NCBI GenBank assembly: GCA_964591175.1
Contig: CAZQAF010000010.1
Location: 1-64,000, forward strand
From: UBA11574 sp964591175
GTDB taxonomy: Bacteria > Desulfobacterota > Desulfobacteria > Desulfobacterales > UBA11574
Direction: 5' to 3'
DNA length: 64,000 nt
Positions 8,134-16,026 of this stretch are shown here, in pieces. The stretch's first letter is position 1; the number at the start of each line of letters is the position of its first letter. The notes beneath the pieces are model-generated. The model was not told where the DNA came from, did not search any database, and was given only the letters and a program-made list of their open reading frames with translations. A program made the position numbers and the translations under genes.

Positions 8134-9147
8134 GTGAGAGTCTTTCAAGTTGAGGATGACTGGTCAATGGAAAATGTGCGCATCAACACACGACCGGACC
8201 CGCAGCCCGGAGCCGGCCAGGTGCGGCTTAGGATGAAGGCATCCGCCATCAATTACAGAGACCTTCTCGTTCCTGTGCGCGGCTATGGATCGAAAATGAA
8301 GGCGCTGCCGCTGATTATGCTCAGTGATGGTTTGGGTATCGTGGAATCAATGGGAGACGGCGTGACACACCTTGAAATCGGAGACAGGGTTTGCCCGTTG
8401 TTCTTTCAGAGCTGGACCAATGGCCCGCCGAATAAAAAGAGATTGTCTCTGAGCCTGGGTTGTGAGCTCGATGGTACGATGGCAGAATTCATGGTGCTTC
8501 CCGAGCATGGCGTGGCGCATGCACCCGCTGATTTGGACGACATGGAAGCGGGTTCCCTTGGCACTGCAGCGGTGACTGCCTGGCGAGCATTGGTTACGGA
8601 GGGCGCCATCGCGGCAGGGGACAAAATATTGCTGCAGGGCACGGGCGGTGTTTCGCTCTTTGCCCTGCAGTTCGCGAAGATGCTGGATGCCGTTGTCATC
8701 GTCACATCCTCCAGTGATGACAAGTTGGCCCGCGTACGCATGATGGGTGCTGACGAAACCATCAACTATCTTAAAGTTCCGGAATGGGGTAAACGTGCAC
8801 GTGAAATTGCGGGTGGCGAAGGTATCGATCACATTGTAGAGGTTGGCGGTCAAGGCACGCTTCCGCAATCGCTTCGTGCTGTCCGGGCCGGGGGCACCAT
8901 AAGTTTGATTGGTGTGCTTGCGGGCGGCACCATGGATTTGCCGCTGGGACCTATCGTAACGCGACATGTTCGGCTTCAGGGAATCACTGTCGGCAACCGG
9001 GATGATTTTATCCAAATGGCGACGGCAATGACGCAGCACAACATTAAGCCGGTCATCGATCGCGTATTCGAATTCGAGGACTTGCGCGTTGCCCTTGACT
9101 ATCTGTCCTCCGGAAAGCATTTCGGCAAGATCTGTATCAAGCACTAG
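8134..9147 (+). CDS. Zinc-independent MDR alcohol dehydrogenase / quinone oxidoreductase family
   Basis: A 337-aa medium-chain dehydrogenase/reductase. The N-terminal GroES-like domain contains ASAINYRDLLVPVRG; the NAD(P)-binding Rossmann motif is LLQGTGGVSLFALQFAK (residues ~165-181), and the C-terminal FGKICIKH is typical. The catalytic-zinc Cys/His/Cys set and the structural four-Cys loop are absent, so it fits the quinone-oxidoreductase/zinc-free group. Start GTG 8134 has AGGAGG about 8 nt upstream. Substrate is unknown; an aldo/keto reductase gene lies 205 bp downstream on the same strand. Confidence 0.8.
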   Translation: MRVFQVEDDWSMENVRINTRPDPQPGAGQVRLRMKASAINYRDLLVPVRGYGSKMKALPLIMLSDGLGIVESMGDGVTHLEIGDRVCPLFFQSWTNGPPNKKRLSLSLGCELDGTMAEFMVLPEHGVAHAPADLDDMEAGSLGTAAVTAWRALVTEGAIAAGDKILLQGTGGVSLFALQFAKMLDAVVIVTSSSDDKLARVRMMGADETINYLKVPEWGKRAREIAGGEGIDHIVEVGGQGTLPQSLRAVRAGGTISLIGVLAGGTMDLPLGPIVTRHVRLQGITVGNRDDFIQMATAMTQHNIKPVIDRVFEFEDLRVALDYLSSGKHFGKICIKH

Positions 9148-9351
9148 CCGGCCGTTTTAATTTCTCCAATTTCAGCGTGGAAGGAAATTATTTTGCAGTA
9201 TTCCATCCAACCGATACAGCAATTTGGGGGAACTTGTATCGGCGACAAATCTGTTTCAAACCCAGGAAAGAGCTGTCGGCGACGGACCCTCAAAGGCAAT
9301 TTATTTAAAAGATAAAAGAAAAAAATGAAAAGATAAGACAGGGAGGACCCT
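9148..9351. other. Intergenic region with possible structured leader
   Basis: Between the MDR and AKR genes, CCGATAC (9211-9217) pairs with GTATCGG (9236-9242), and CGACA/TGTCG segments follow directly. This could fold as an RNA leader of the aldo/keto reductase gene, but it matches no riboswitch class I recognise. Confidence 0.25.
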
Positions 9352-10374
9352 ATGGACTATGTTAATTTAGGACAAACCGGTCTCAAGATATCGCGTATTT
9401 GCCTTGGGATGATGACTTACGGAACTTCGAAATGGCGGCCGTGGGTACTCGATGAAGCGGATGCACGCCCCATCGTGCAGCGCGCCGTTGAGCTGGGCGT
9501 CAATTTTTTCGATACCGCCGATATGTATTCATCCGGCGCATCCGAGGAACTCGCCGGCAAATTTCTACGGGAGTTTACCCGAAGGGACGAAGTCGTGATT
9601 GCCACCAAAGTATTTTTCCCGGTCGACAAAGCCTTTCAGGGGGGCCAGGCAGAATCAGCACCCCCTCCGCCGAACACCGCCGGATTGTCGCGCAAGCACA
9701 TCTTTGCGGCGGTAGATGCTTCCCTTAAGCGTCTGGGGATCGATTTTATCGACCTGTATCAGATCCATCGCTGGGATTACGACACACCCATCGAGGAAAC
9801 CATGGAGGCCCTGCACGATGTCGTCAAATCGGGAAAGGTCCGCTATATCGGGGCGTCCAGCATGTATGCCTGGCAGTTTGCCAAGGCACAGCACATCGCC
9901 CAATCCAAAGGGATGGTTCGGTTCGTATCGATGCAGAACCATTACAACCTGATTTATCGGGAAGAAGAGCGGGAAATGATTCCGCTTTGCCGCGATATGG
10001 GCGTGGCCTTGATTCCATGGAGTCCGCTGGCCAGAGGCTTTTTAGCCGGCAACCGCACGCCGGACGATCTCTCGGCCGGCCGCACGACCCGGTCCAAAAC
10101 CGACGACTTCGCTCAAAAGCTTTACTATCGAGAAGAAGACTTCACCGTGGTGAACCGCCTCAGCGAACTGGCCTCCCAACGCGGCGAAAGCAACGCCAAA
10201 ATCGCCTACGCCTGGCTGCTGCATCAGCCGGGATTGGCGGCACCCATTGTCGGCGCCAGCAAGATCGCGCATATTGAAGAGGCGGCGGCAGCCACCCGGG
10301 TCAAGCTCAGCGAAGACGAAATTGAACGCCTCGGCTCGTCCTACAAGCCGCATACCGTGTTGGGACATTCTTGA
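9352..10374 (+). CDS. Aldo/keto reductase
   Basis: A 340-aa NADPH-dependent (beta/alpha)8 aldo/keto reductase. The tetrad is visible: Asp and Tyr in FFDTADMYSSGASEE, Lys in VVIATKVFFP, His in LYQIHRWD. The C-terminal cofactor region PIVGASKIAHIEEAA is intact. Length matches the YghZ/PdxI-like branch. An AGGGAGGA ribosome site precedes the ATG. It reduces an aldehyde or ketone; the natural substrate cannot be read from sequence. Coding DNA is noticeably GC-richer than the intergenic flanks. Confidence 0.85.
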   Translation: MDYVNLGQTGLKISRICLGMMTYGTSKWRPWVLDEADARPIVQRAVELGVNFFDTADMYSSGASEELAGKFLREFTRRDEVVIATKVFFPVDKAFQGGQAESAPPPPNTAGLSRKHIFAAVDASLKRLGIDFIDLYQIHRWDYDTPIEETMEALHDVVKSGKVRYIGASSMYAWQFAKAQHIAQSKGMVRFVSMQNHYNLIYREEEREMIPLCRDMGVALIPWSPLARGFLAGNRTPDDLSAGRTTRSKTDDFAQKLYYREEDFTVVNRLSELASQRGESNAKIAYAWLLHQPGLAAPIVGASKIAHIEEAAAATRVKLSEDEIERLGSSYKPHTVLGHS

Positions 10375-10418
10375 TTCATTACACCTGCTTGTCGTTGTCC
10401 GGTCCCGGTCTTTCCCGT

Positions 10419-10444
10419 CGGCCAGGCCGCCGGTGTTTTTTTTT
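10419..10444 (+). terminator. Possible intrinsic terminator after the aldo/keto reductase
   Basis: CGGCC-A-GGCCG (10419-10429) is followed six nt later by a run of nine T (10436-10444). The stem is short, but the T-run is clear. Confidence 0.4.
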
Positions 10445-10616
10445 GGCCAACCTTAAAAGAATGGATTTAGGGGTGCATCGGGTTTGAACTTGCAGATGCG
10501 GAGAATTCTTTTCTCATGCTATCCCAATGCTAAACCCGGTGATGAAAAAAATATCGTTTCTGGTCAACCTGCCGGACAATTTTCATACCATGTTATTTTT
10601 AAATAATGAGGGAATT

Positions 10617-10847
10617 ATGAGCGAACATTTTGATGTCGGAACTTCAATTGTTATTGGGATTACGTTTGTTCTTTTTGTGTGGGCATTGTTTATCAAAGGC
10701 TTCACCCACGATTTGCTGCTGGAAGCCGGTGTTTTTCTCGTTTCATTAAAATTGATTCTGATGGCTTATAAAAACAGTATCACCACCAGCACATTATTGA
10801 ATGAGTTACAGGATATCAAAAAAACCCTGGAAATAAGAAAAGATTAA
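10617..10847 (+). CDS. Small two-helix membrane protein
   Basis: A 76-aa protein starting at 10617 after a GAGGGA ribosome site; the longer in-frame reading from 10527 lacks one. Hydrophobic segments at about residues 10-28 and 35-53 predict two membrane helices, with a basic, charged C-terminal tail (LQDIKKTLEIRKD). No family is recognised. It lies between unrelated genes. Confidence 0.55.
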   Translation: MSEHFDVGTSIVIGITFVLFVWALFIKGFTHDLLLEAGVFLVSLKLILMAYKNSITTSTLLNELQDIKKTLEIRKD

Positions 10848-10912
10848 ATGGTACATAACATCCGCGTTCAAAGGAAATATGCGACACCGAACATCCTGCA
10901 TGAGGAGGTTTT

Positions 10913-11392
10913 ATGACCGACCGGCGCGCTGAAATCATCGATCAACTCGAAAACAATTTGAAAGATACCCTATCGTTTTTCAGTTCGTTATCCGATGACC
11001 AACTGCAAGCTCAAATTTATGCCGACGGCGCAAAATGGACCGTTAAACAAGTACTGGCGCATTTTATTACCATCGAACGCTCCATGCAGAAATTGTTTAA
11101 AAATATTCTATCCGGCGGTCCGGGCTCACCCGAGGATTTTGATGTGGATCGATTTAACCTTACCCAGCCCAAAAAGATAGACGGGCTGACCCTCGAAGAA
11201 CTCCTTGAACAATTCAAATCCGTTCGTGAAGACACCATTGATATCGTGAAAGGGATGACAAAACAGGATTTTATTCGTGAAGGACGGCATCCATTTCATG
11301 GCCATGGCAAACTTGAACGGTTCATTGTCTGGGCTTACGAGCATGTTGATATCCACAAAGACGATATCCGCAAGGTATTGCAAATCAAATAA
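10913..11392 (+). CDS. DinB-like four-helix metal-binding protein
   Basis: A 159-aa DinB/DUF664-type four-helix bundle. Candidate metal ligands are His in VLAHFITIERS and the paired His in YEHVDIHKDD, the usual three-His site. Family members include thiol-dependent transferases and many uncharacterised proteins. A GAGGAGG ribosome site precedes the ATG. A second, divergent DinB-like gene lies at 12916, an unusual local duplication. No substrate can be inferred. Confidence 0.75.
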   Translation: MTDRRAEIIDQLENNLKDTLSFFSSLSDDQLQAQIYADGAKWTVKQVLAHFITIERSMQKLFKNILSGGPGSPEDFDVDRFNLTQPKKIDGLTLEELLEQFKSVREDTIDIVKGMTKQDFIREGRHPFHGHGKLERFIVWAYEHVDIHKDDIRKVLQIK

Positions 11393-11489
11393 GTCCGACA
11401 AGGGCCGATCTTCGAATTTCAACGGATGAAAGAAAGGGCTTTTAGACGGGCTTTTCAACGAGAAGTGATCAACATAGAAGGGGATTCAC

Positions 11490-11879
11490 ATGTCATCGAA
11501 TAAGACAGGAAGTGAGTCAGACCGGCGCGATCAAATTATCGCCGATATTCGGCGTGATCGGGAGCGTCAGGAAAAAACCTATCGAGGGCGGGCGCTCAAA
11601 ATGTTTCCGTGGATCTGTGCGCGGTGCGGACGCGATTTTTCAGGCAAGAGGGTTCGGGAACTCACGGTTCATCATAAGGATCACAACCACGATAACAATC
11701 CGCCGGACGGCAGCAACTGGGAGCTCTTGTGCATCTACTGTCACGAAAACGAACATTCGCGGGATGAGGTTGCCCAATGGTATGACGAAACGACGCCGGC
11801 CGGTGAACAAGGGGCGTCTCATCACGACAACAAACCGTTCGCGATCCTCAAGGGGTTGCTGAAAGACAAAAAATATTAG
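11490..11879 (+). CDS. yajD: YajD-type HNH nuclease domain protein
   Basis: A 129-aa protein with a compact zinc-associated HNH domain: CARCGRDF (first CxxC), LTVHHKDHNHDNNPPDGSNW (HH and Asn of the HNH core) and LLCIYCHENEHS (second CxxC-like pair and last His). This is the arrangement of E. coli YajD, a putative HNH endonuclease of unknown role. The N-terminus is highly charged (DQIIADIRRDRERQEK), probably helical and nucleic-acid binding. A short ORF begins on the base after its stop codon. Confidence 0.8.
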   Translation: MSSNKTGSESDRRDQIIADIRRDRERQEKTYRGRALKMFPWICARCGRDFSGKRVRELTVHHKDHNHDNNPPDGSNWELLCIYCHENEHSRDEVAQWYDETTPAGEQGASHHDNKPFAILKGLLKDKKY

Positions 11880-12053
11880 ATGGACATACAAAAGATTCTC
11901 AAGGCAAATGCATCGTCTCTCGATCACTTGCAACTGGATGGTTCCGTCACGCTCCATGCCGATGACATATCCGACTGGGGCAACCTCATGATCGCTTTGA
12001 ATAAAAAGTATAGTGTAAAAAATACTCGGCGGCGGCTGCGGTACCAGTGTTGA
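11880..12053 (+). CDS. Short hypothetical ORF directly after yajD
   Basis: A 57-aa reading frame begins with ATG at 11880, immediately after the yajD stop (11877-11879), and ends at TGA 12051-12053. The translation opens MDIQKILKANASSLDHLQLD and ends in a basic RRRLRYQC tail. It could be a translationally coupled small protein or the 5' remnant of a longer gene. There is no recognised family, so confidence is limited. Confidence 0.35.
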   Translation: MDIQKILKANASSLDHLQLDGSVTLHADDISDWGNLMIALNKKYSVKNTRRRLRYQC

Positions 12054-12137
12054 ACATTTGAAATATATTGTCCGGAATATAAACAGCGGGAAAGATTTCA
12101 CAACCCGTTGGACATATAAGACAAAAAAGGAAAGTTT

Positions 12138-12641
12138 ATGAGAAAATTCACGATTATTCTGATTCTGTTTTTTTTGTTTGTTCCCGTGAGTTCCGATGCA
12201 AATCAAGATAAATCGGATAACCTCGCAGAAACGTTTTTGATTGTTACCCGGCAAAAGGAACAAAACCGCAAATTACTCGATATGCTAAAAGCACAGATGT
12301 CGCAGCAGATGAAAAGACTTTCCAAGGCGAATAACTGGGATGAAAATCAACGAAAACTCATTGAAAAATATACCAACAAGATGACCAATATTTTGATGGA
12401 GGAATTGAGCTGGGAAAAAATCAAAGGAAACCATTTGAAGATTATCAAATCAATATATTCCAATGAAGAATTGAGGTCCTTAATACACTTTTTTGAATCT
12501 GAACTCGGTCAATTGTATATCAACAAACAACAGATTGCCATGCAGAAGCTTGGCGAATCTTCTCAAAATGTCATGCAAAATATCACGCGCCGTATAAGGG
12601 CAATGGAACAAGAAATGAAAGCAGAACTTGGAGGGGTTTAA
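12138..12641 (+). CDS. Secreted DUF2059-family protein
   Basis: A 167-aa protein with a signal peptide (MRKFTIILILFFLFVPVSSDA). The mature part is helical and highly charged, with the DUF2059-like segment EELRSLIHFFESELGQLYINKQ in which the ESxLG core is conserved. Family function is unknown; members are exported and often occur in several copies. A second member lies at 17015. An AAAGGAAAG ribosome site is present. It is probably periplasmic. Confidence 0.7.
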   Translation: MRKFTIILILFFLFVPVSSDANQDKSDNLAETFLIVTRQKEQNRKLLDMLKAQMSQQMKRLSKANNWDENQRKLIEKYTNKMTNILMEELSWEKIKGNHLKIIKSIYSNEELRSLIHFFESELGQLYINKQQIAMQKLGESSQNVMQNITRRIRAMEQEMKAELGGV

Positions 12642-12740
12642 AAGAAATAAATATTATTGTTTGAAACCAAGGTTTTTCGCAAATTAGAGCATGCACCGGC
12701 ATGGATTAATACACGTTTATCCGGTCTTTAACTTTGGGAA

Positions 12741-12769
12741 TTGACAATCAAAATATGGATTGCAATAAT
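12741..12769 (+). promoter_or_regulatory. Sigma-70-type promoter upstream of second DinB-like gene
   Basis: TTGACA (12741-12746), 17-nt spacer, AATAAT (12764-12769). It predicts a transcript with a ~140-nt leader before ATG 12916. The leader holds GCCGCTT/AAGCGGC pairing and the palindrome GGTCGGAACCGACC (12852-12865). Confidence 0.55.
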
Positions 12770-12915
12770 TGTAAATACGCTTAAAACCGCCGCTTTGCTG
12801 ACGCCCGGGGGCTATGAAGCGGCCGAAACATTTTTGAACGTTGAGCAGAGAGGTCGGAACCGACCCAAATAATAGCAAAGCATACGGTCATTATCCGGCC
12901 GAAAGGAAGAAAAAG

Positions 12916-13407
12916 ATGCGAGACATAGAGGACTTGTTGGAAGGAATGAGACGAACGCCGAAGATATTGTCTGAATTCGTATTGGCCGTTCCCGAAGACA
13001 AAATAGACGTGAGAAGGGGTGAAGGGTTCTGGACGGTCGCCGAGCATGTCAGCCACCTGGCTCAAGTGCAGCCCATGTTGCTGGACCGTTTTCAGCGGTT
13101 CATGAATGAAGACCACCCGGAATTTATCCCGTACATTCCCGGTAACGGCGAGGACGAACCCGATACCCCGCCGCGAATGAACATGAACGCCGCCCTCGAC
13201 CAGTTCGCACACTGCCGGAAAAATCAGCTCCAGCTCCTTGAAAACGCCCGGGATATCACCTGGAAAAAAACAGCCACGCACCCGGAATACGAAAAATATT
13301 CCCTTTACATTCTGACCCGCCATACCCTGATGCATGATTACTGGCATATGTATCGAATGGAGGAGCTCTGGCTGACGAAAGCTGCTTATCTGACAAAAAT
13401 GGCATAA
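12916..13407 (+). CDS. DinB-like protein
   Basis: A 163-aa DinB-superfamily protein. Start ATG 12916 follows an AAAGGAAG site; the longer reading from a TTG at 12841 runs through the leader hairpins and is unlikely. His residues that could bind metal sit in VAEHVSHLAQVQ and in TLMHDYWHMYRMEELW, giving the H...HxxxH-type three-His arrangement. Its predicted own promoter and structured leader suggest separate regulation from its neighbours. Function unknown. Confidence 0.7.
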   Translation: MRDIEDLLEGMRRTPKILSEFVLAVPEDKIDVRRGEGFWTVAEHVSHLAQVQPMLLDRFQRFMNEDHPEFIPYIPGNGEDEPDTPPRMNMNAALDQFAHCRKNQLQLLENARDITWKKTATHPEYEKYSLYILTRHTLMHDYWHMYRMEELWLTKAAYLTKMA

Positions 13408-13458
13408 ACGATATAACCGGAAAAAAGGACAAATCCTAAAAATTTGGAGCAACGATTG

Positions 13459-13881
13459 ATGGTTCGAAAAATCGCATGGCTGGTTGTTATCGGAATGATG
13501 TTTTCGAGTATGGCCGTATCGGCGTCCGATTCCAAAAAGCTGGCGTCAGCCCTTTTTGCAGCAAATAAATGGCTCGCGCTGGTCGACCAAGATAAATATG
13601 CCGAAAGCTGGAAAGAAGCTGCCGATTTGTTTAGACATACTGTTCAATCTGATTTATGGGTGGCATCCTTGAAAGCATTGCGGGAACCGCTGGGTAAACT
13701 TATTTCAAGAAAAGTAAAAAGCGCCGTCTACAAGACCACTTTACCCGGCGCTCCCGACGGTCAATATGTCGTCATCGAGTTCACGTCATCCTTTAAACAC
13801 AAAAAAACGGCAGTGGAAACCGTCACTCCCATGTTGGGCAAAGACGGGGTCTGGCGAGTATCGGGATACTTTATAAAATGA
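13459..13881 (+). CDS. Secreted DUF4019-family protein
   Basis: A 140-aa protein starting at 13459 (GGAG 10 nt upstream; the TTG at 13444 adds five residues without a better site). The signal peptide is MVRKIAWLVVIGMMFSSMAVSA. The mature domain, with WLALVDQDKYAESWKEAADLF, RKVKSAVYKTTLPGAPDG and a closing GVWRVSGYF, matches DUF4019, a small NTF2-like exported family. Periplasmic location is likely; function is unknown. Confidence 0.75.
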   Translation: MVRKIAWLVVIGMMFSSMAVSASDSKKLASALFAANKWLALVDQDKYAESWKEAADLFRHTVQSDLWVASLKALREPLGKLISRKVKSAVYKTTLPGAPDGQYVVIEFTSSFKHKKTAVETVTPMLGKDGVWRVSGYFIK

Positions 13882-13903
13882 CGCTGACAATACAAGGATC
13901 AAA

Positions 13904-14230
13904 ATGAAAAAATGCCCTTTTTGCGCTGAAGAAATTCAAGACGAAGCCATAAAGTGTAAACACTGCGGTGAATTTTTGGCCCCCGCCAAGGACCCGCGTT
14001 TTCAAGAGGAAAATGTTCCATGGTATTTTAGAAAATCCTTTATTATCATCGCTGTCTTGTGTGTGGGACCGCTGGCATTGCCGTTGATTTGGTGGCGCCC
14101 GCAAACATCACCGGCGTGGAAAATCGGGCTCACGATCGGAATACTTATTCTCAGTTGGATCTTGTTCAAAACCACACTGGAATCCATTCGCACGATCAAG
14201 GAATATTACAAGCTCATGGAAGGGATGTGA
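13904..14230 (+). CDS. Zinc-ribbon membrane protein
   Basis: A 108-aa protein. Residues 1-26 form a zinc ribbon (CPFCAEEI...CKHCGEF). Two predicted membrane helices follow at about residues 46-64 and 73-90, then a short charged tail. The layout (cytoplasmic zinc ribbon followed by two helices) is common in small bacterial membrane proteins of unknown role. The next gene begins 34 nt downstream. Confidence 0.65.
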   Translation: MKKCPFCAEEIQDEAIKCKHCGEFLAPAKDPRFQEENVPWYFRKSFIIIAVLCVGPLALPLIWWRPQTSPAWKIGLTIGILILSWILFKTTLESIRTIKEYYKLMEGM

Positions 14231-14264
14231 AAGGATTTGCGCGCAGTAAACGAAGGAGAACTTT

Positions 14265-14594
14265 ATGGAAACCAAATATGCCTTAGAAGACGGGATTGCA
14301 TTGTTAAAAGAGCAGTTGCCCGATGTGGCGACCGCCTTTGGAATGCTTCGGGACGCGGCGACCAAAGACAGCGTATTGAGCGCCAGAACAAAGCGGCTGA
14401 TAATGGTGGCGGTTTCGCTGGCGCAGCGCTGCGAACCTTGTATCCGGACCCATGTAAAAGCGGCCGTTGAATTGGGCGTGTCCCGTAAAGAAATCCTTGA
14501 AGCAGCGGGAATCTCCATTCTGATGGCGGGAGGTCCGGCCATGGCGTACACGTCAACGGTTGTTTTGAAAATTCTTGATGAAATGGCCGCTTGA
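14265..14594 (+). CDS. Carboxymuconolactone decarboxylase / AhpD-like protein
   Basis: A 109-aa protein of the CMD/AhpD-like family. The redox-type motif reads RCEPCIRTHVKAAVELG, with the CxxC and the downstream His of AhpD-like peroxidase partners. Such proteins act as small thiol reductases or alkylhydroperoxidase partners, often as oligomers. A GAAGGAG site precedes the ATG. No peroxiredoxin gene lies next to it, so its partner is unknown. Confidence 0.8.
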   Translation: METKYALEDGIALLKEQLPDVATAFGMLRDAATKDSVLSARTKRLIMVAVSLAQRCEPCIRTHVKAAVELGVSRKEILEAAGISILMAGGPAMAYTSTVVLKILDEMAA

Positions 14595-14637
14595 AAAACC
14601 CGGAAATCGAAAAGTCTACAAGCGACACGCTTCACAT

Positions 14638-14877
14638 ATGAAAAAAAAAGACTTCGTAGAGTATGAATTTATTTTTGAAATTCATAATGCGGGCGACCAG
14701 GCATTTCTCAAATCTTTTCTGGATGCCCAAGGCATCACCTATTTTATTCAAGGCGAACATGTCGCGCCCTTTGTCTTTCATGCCGTGCCCATGCGACTCA
14801 TGGTCAAAAAAGATCAGGCGGCAAGCGTCAGAAAGCTTTTAAAAGACTTTAAGGTATCTTCTGCCTATGGGGTTTAA
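14638..14877 (+). CDS. DUF2007-like putative signal-transducing protein
   Basis: A 79-aa protein starting at 14638. The fold pattern EYEFIFEIHNAGDQAFLKSF, LDAQGITYFIQGEHV and a basic C-terminal helix (KDQAASVRKLLKDF) resembles the DUF2007 single-domain family, which resembles a degenerate PII/ACT-like ligand binder. No upstream ribosome site is strong, and translation may be coupled to the AhpD-like gene ending 43 nt earlier. Confidence 0.6.
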   Translation: MKKKDFVEYEFIFEIHNAGDQAFLKSFLDAQGITYFIQGEHVAPFVFHAVPMRLMVKKDQAASVRKLLKDFKVSSAYGV

Positions 14878-14903
14878 AACGTCAAAATGCCAAGGATTGG
14901 AAG

Positions 14904-15104
14904 ATGTTCGTTTTTTTCCGGCCTGGGATAATTTCTCTTCTGATTAAAATAAGACCTGACATCCCGGTGATACTTTGCACCGGCTTCAGTTCAAGAATAG
15001 ACGAGCACGAGGCGTTGAGAATCGATATACGGGCCTTTATCTCCAAGCCGATCTTTAAGCGTGAAATTGCCGAAGCCGTTCGGAAGGTGCTGGACGAAAC
15101 ATAG
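14904..15104 (+). pseudogene. C-terminal fragment of a response-regulator receiver domain
   Basis: The 66 residues carry only the second half of a CheY-like domain: PDIPVILCTGFSS (beta-4 with the conserved Thr), FISKPIFKREIAEAVRKVL (the conserved Lys-Pro and last helix). The N-terminal acidic pair and the phosphorylated Asp are missing, and no upstream frame restores them. The form is typical of the C-terminus of hybrid histidine kinases. It is probably the 3' stump of a deleted gene; a MITE-like element begins 19 nt downstream. Confidence 0.65.
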
Positions 15105-15122
15105 AATTTATCAGAAGCTATC

Positions 15123-15267
15123 TAGTGTCCATCCATAAATGGTCTTTTTGCCCAATCTCTGCGTTATGCTCAAAAAATAATCCTCGGAATATCAACTATA
15201 TGCCTGCGGTTATTTTTTTCGCATGCCTTGATCTTGAACAAAAATCCTCATTTATGGATGGACACTA
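15123..15267. repeat. 145-bp palindromic MITE-like element, copy A
   Basis: Perfect 19-bp terminal inverted repeats, TAGTGTCCATCCATAAATG (15123-15141) and its complement (15249-15267), enclose an imperfect palindrome that can fold almost end to end. It encodes no protein. The interior shares blocks such as CTTTTTGCCCAAT, TAATCCTC, CTGCGGTTA and CTTGAACAAAAAT with a 144-bp element at 27641-27784. The right end lies 1 nt past the cobO stop codon, between convergent genes, where the hairpin may also end transcription in both directions. Confidence 0.8.
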
Positions 15268-15268
15268 T

Positions 15269-15826
15269 CTAATAATCGATTCCGGGCTGAGGCTCGATAT
15301 CCTTTCGATAGGCATGCTTCACTTCAATAACTTCGCTGACGGTATCCGCCATTTCGACCACTTGGGGATGGGCATCTCTTCCCGTGAAAACCAGATGCAT
15401 TTGCTCCGGCTTGTTGCGAATGATTTCCACCACCTGTTCCAGGTCGACCAAGCCCAGGTGCAACGCATTGTTGATCTCATCCAAAATAAGGATATCCCAC
15501 ATACCCGACGCCATCTTCTCCCGGGTCAGCAGGATCGCATCCTGTGCATTTTTCCGGTGTTCTTTGAAAGGATAAGGATTTCCCTGAATCCCGCAAAAGC
15601 CTTTTCCGGTGGAAACCAGCTCCACCGTGCACCCCATCTTCTTGATGCCGTCCCATTCCCCGGCATAGATGTCACCCTTCATATATTGAATGATACTGGT
15701 TCGCATATCGTGTCCGCATGCCCTGACTGCAATACCGAGCGCTGTGGTGGTTTTTCCTTTTCCATGACCGGTAATGACCACAATCAGTCCCTTTTTTCGT
15801 GATGGTTCCAACCGCGTAATTTCCAT
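15269..15826 (-). CDS. cobO: Cob(I)yrinic acid a,c-diamide adenosyltransferase
   Basis: A CobA/BtuR-type ATP:corrinoid adenosyltransferase that adds the 5'-deoxyadenosyl ligand to cob(I)alamin precursors. The P-loop GHGKGKTT sits at residues ~20-27, followed by IIQYMKGD, LILDEINNALHLG and the terminal LVFTGRDAHPQ. Start 15826 is chosen because AAAGG lies 8 nt upstream; an ATG at 15874 has no ribosome site. No cobalamin riboswitch or other cob gene is visible nearby, so it probably serves corrinoid salvage or finishing. A MITE-like element abuts its 3' end. Confidence 0.9.
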   Translation of the reverse strand: MEITRLEPSRKKGLIVVITGHGKGKTTTALGIAVRACGHDMRTSIIQYMKGDIYAGEWDGIKKMGCTVELVSTGKGFCGIQGNPYPFKEHRKNAQDAILLTREKMASGMWDILILDEINNALHLGLVDLEQVVEIIRNKPEQMHLVFTGRDAHPQVVEMADTVSEVIEVKHAYRKDIEPQPGIDY

Positions 15827-16026
15827 ATTCGACACCTTTATCGTCCCTATTTTTGCCATTTTTAACATTCGCATATATTAAATATAAACTCTGTTGGATC
15901 AGATTCAACTATTTCAATTGTCTTATTCGGTGTTCGCAATAAATTCAGACAGCCGGGCGGCAAAATTATACGTATGAAAGACCAAACAAACAAAATGCTT
16001 GAGATAACTTCAGAAATCGGTAAAAT

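Noticed and set aside
8347..9144. A 265-aa minus-strand frame over the MDR gene
   Set aside because: The plus-strand product has clear MDR motifs and a strong ribosome site; the antisense frame has neither.
1..15104. Integron gene-cassette array
   Set aside because: Genes share strand and are unrelated, but several neighbours are only 8-26 nt apart and no attC-like imperfect palindromes or integrase gene were found.
15125..15802. A 225-aa plus-strand frame beginning in element copy A
   Set aside because: It begins in a non-coding repeat and then runs antisense to cobO, whose P-loop and family motifs are clear.
15827..16026. Cobalamin riboswitch before cobO
   Set aside because: No B12-box-like conserved core was recognised in the 200-bp leader.
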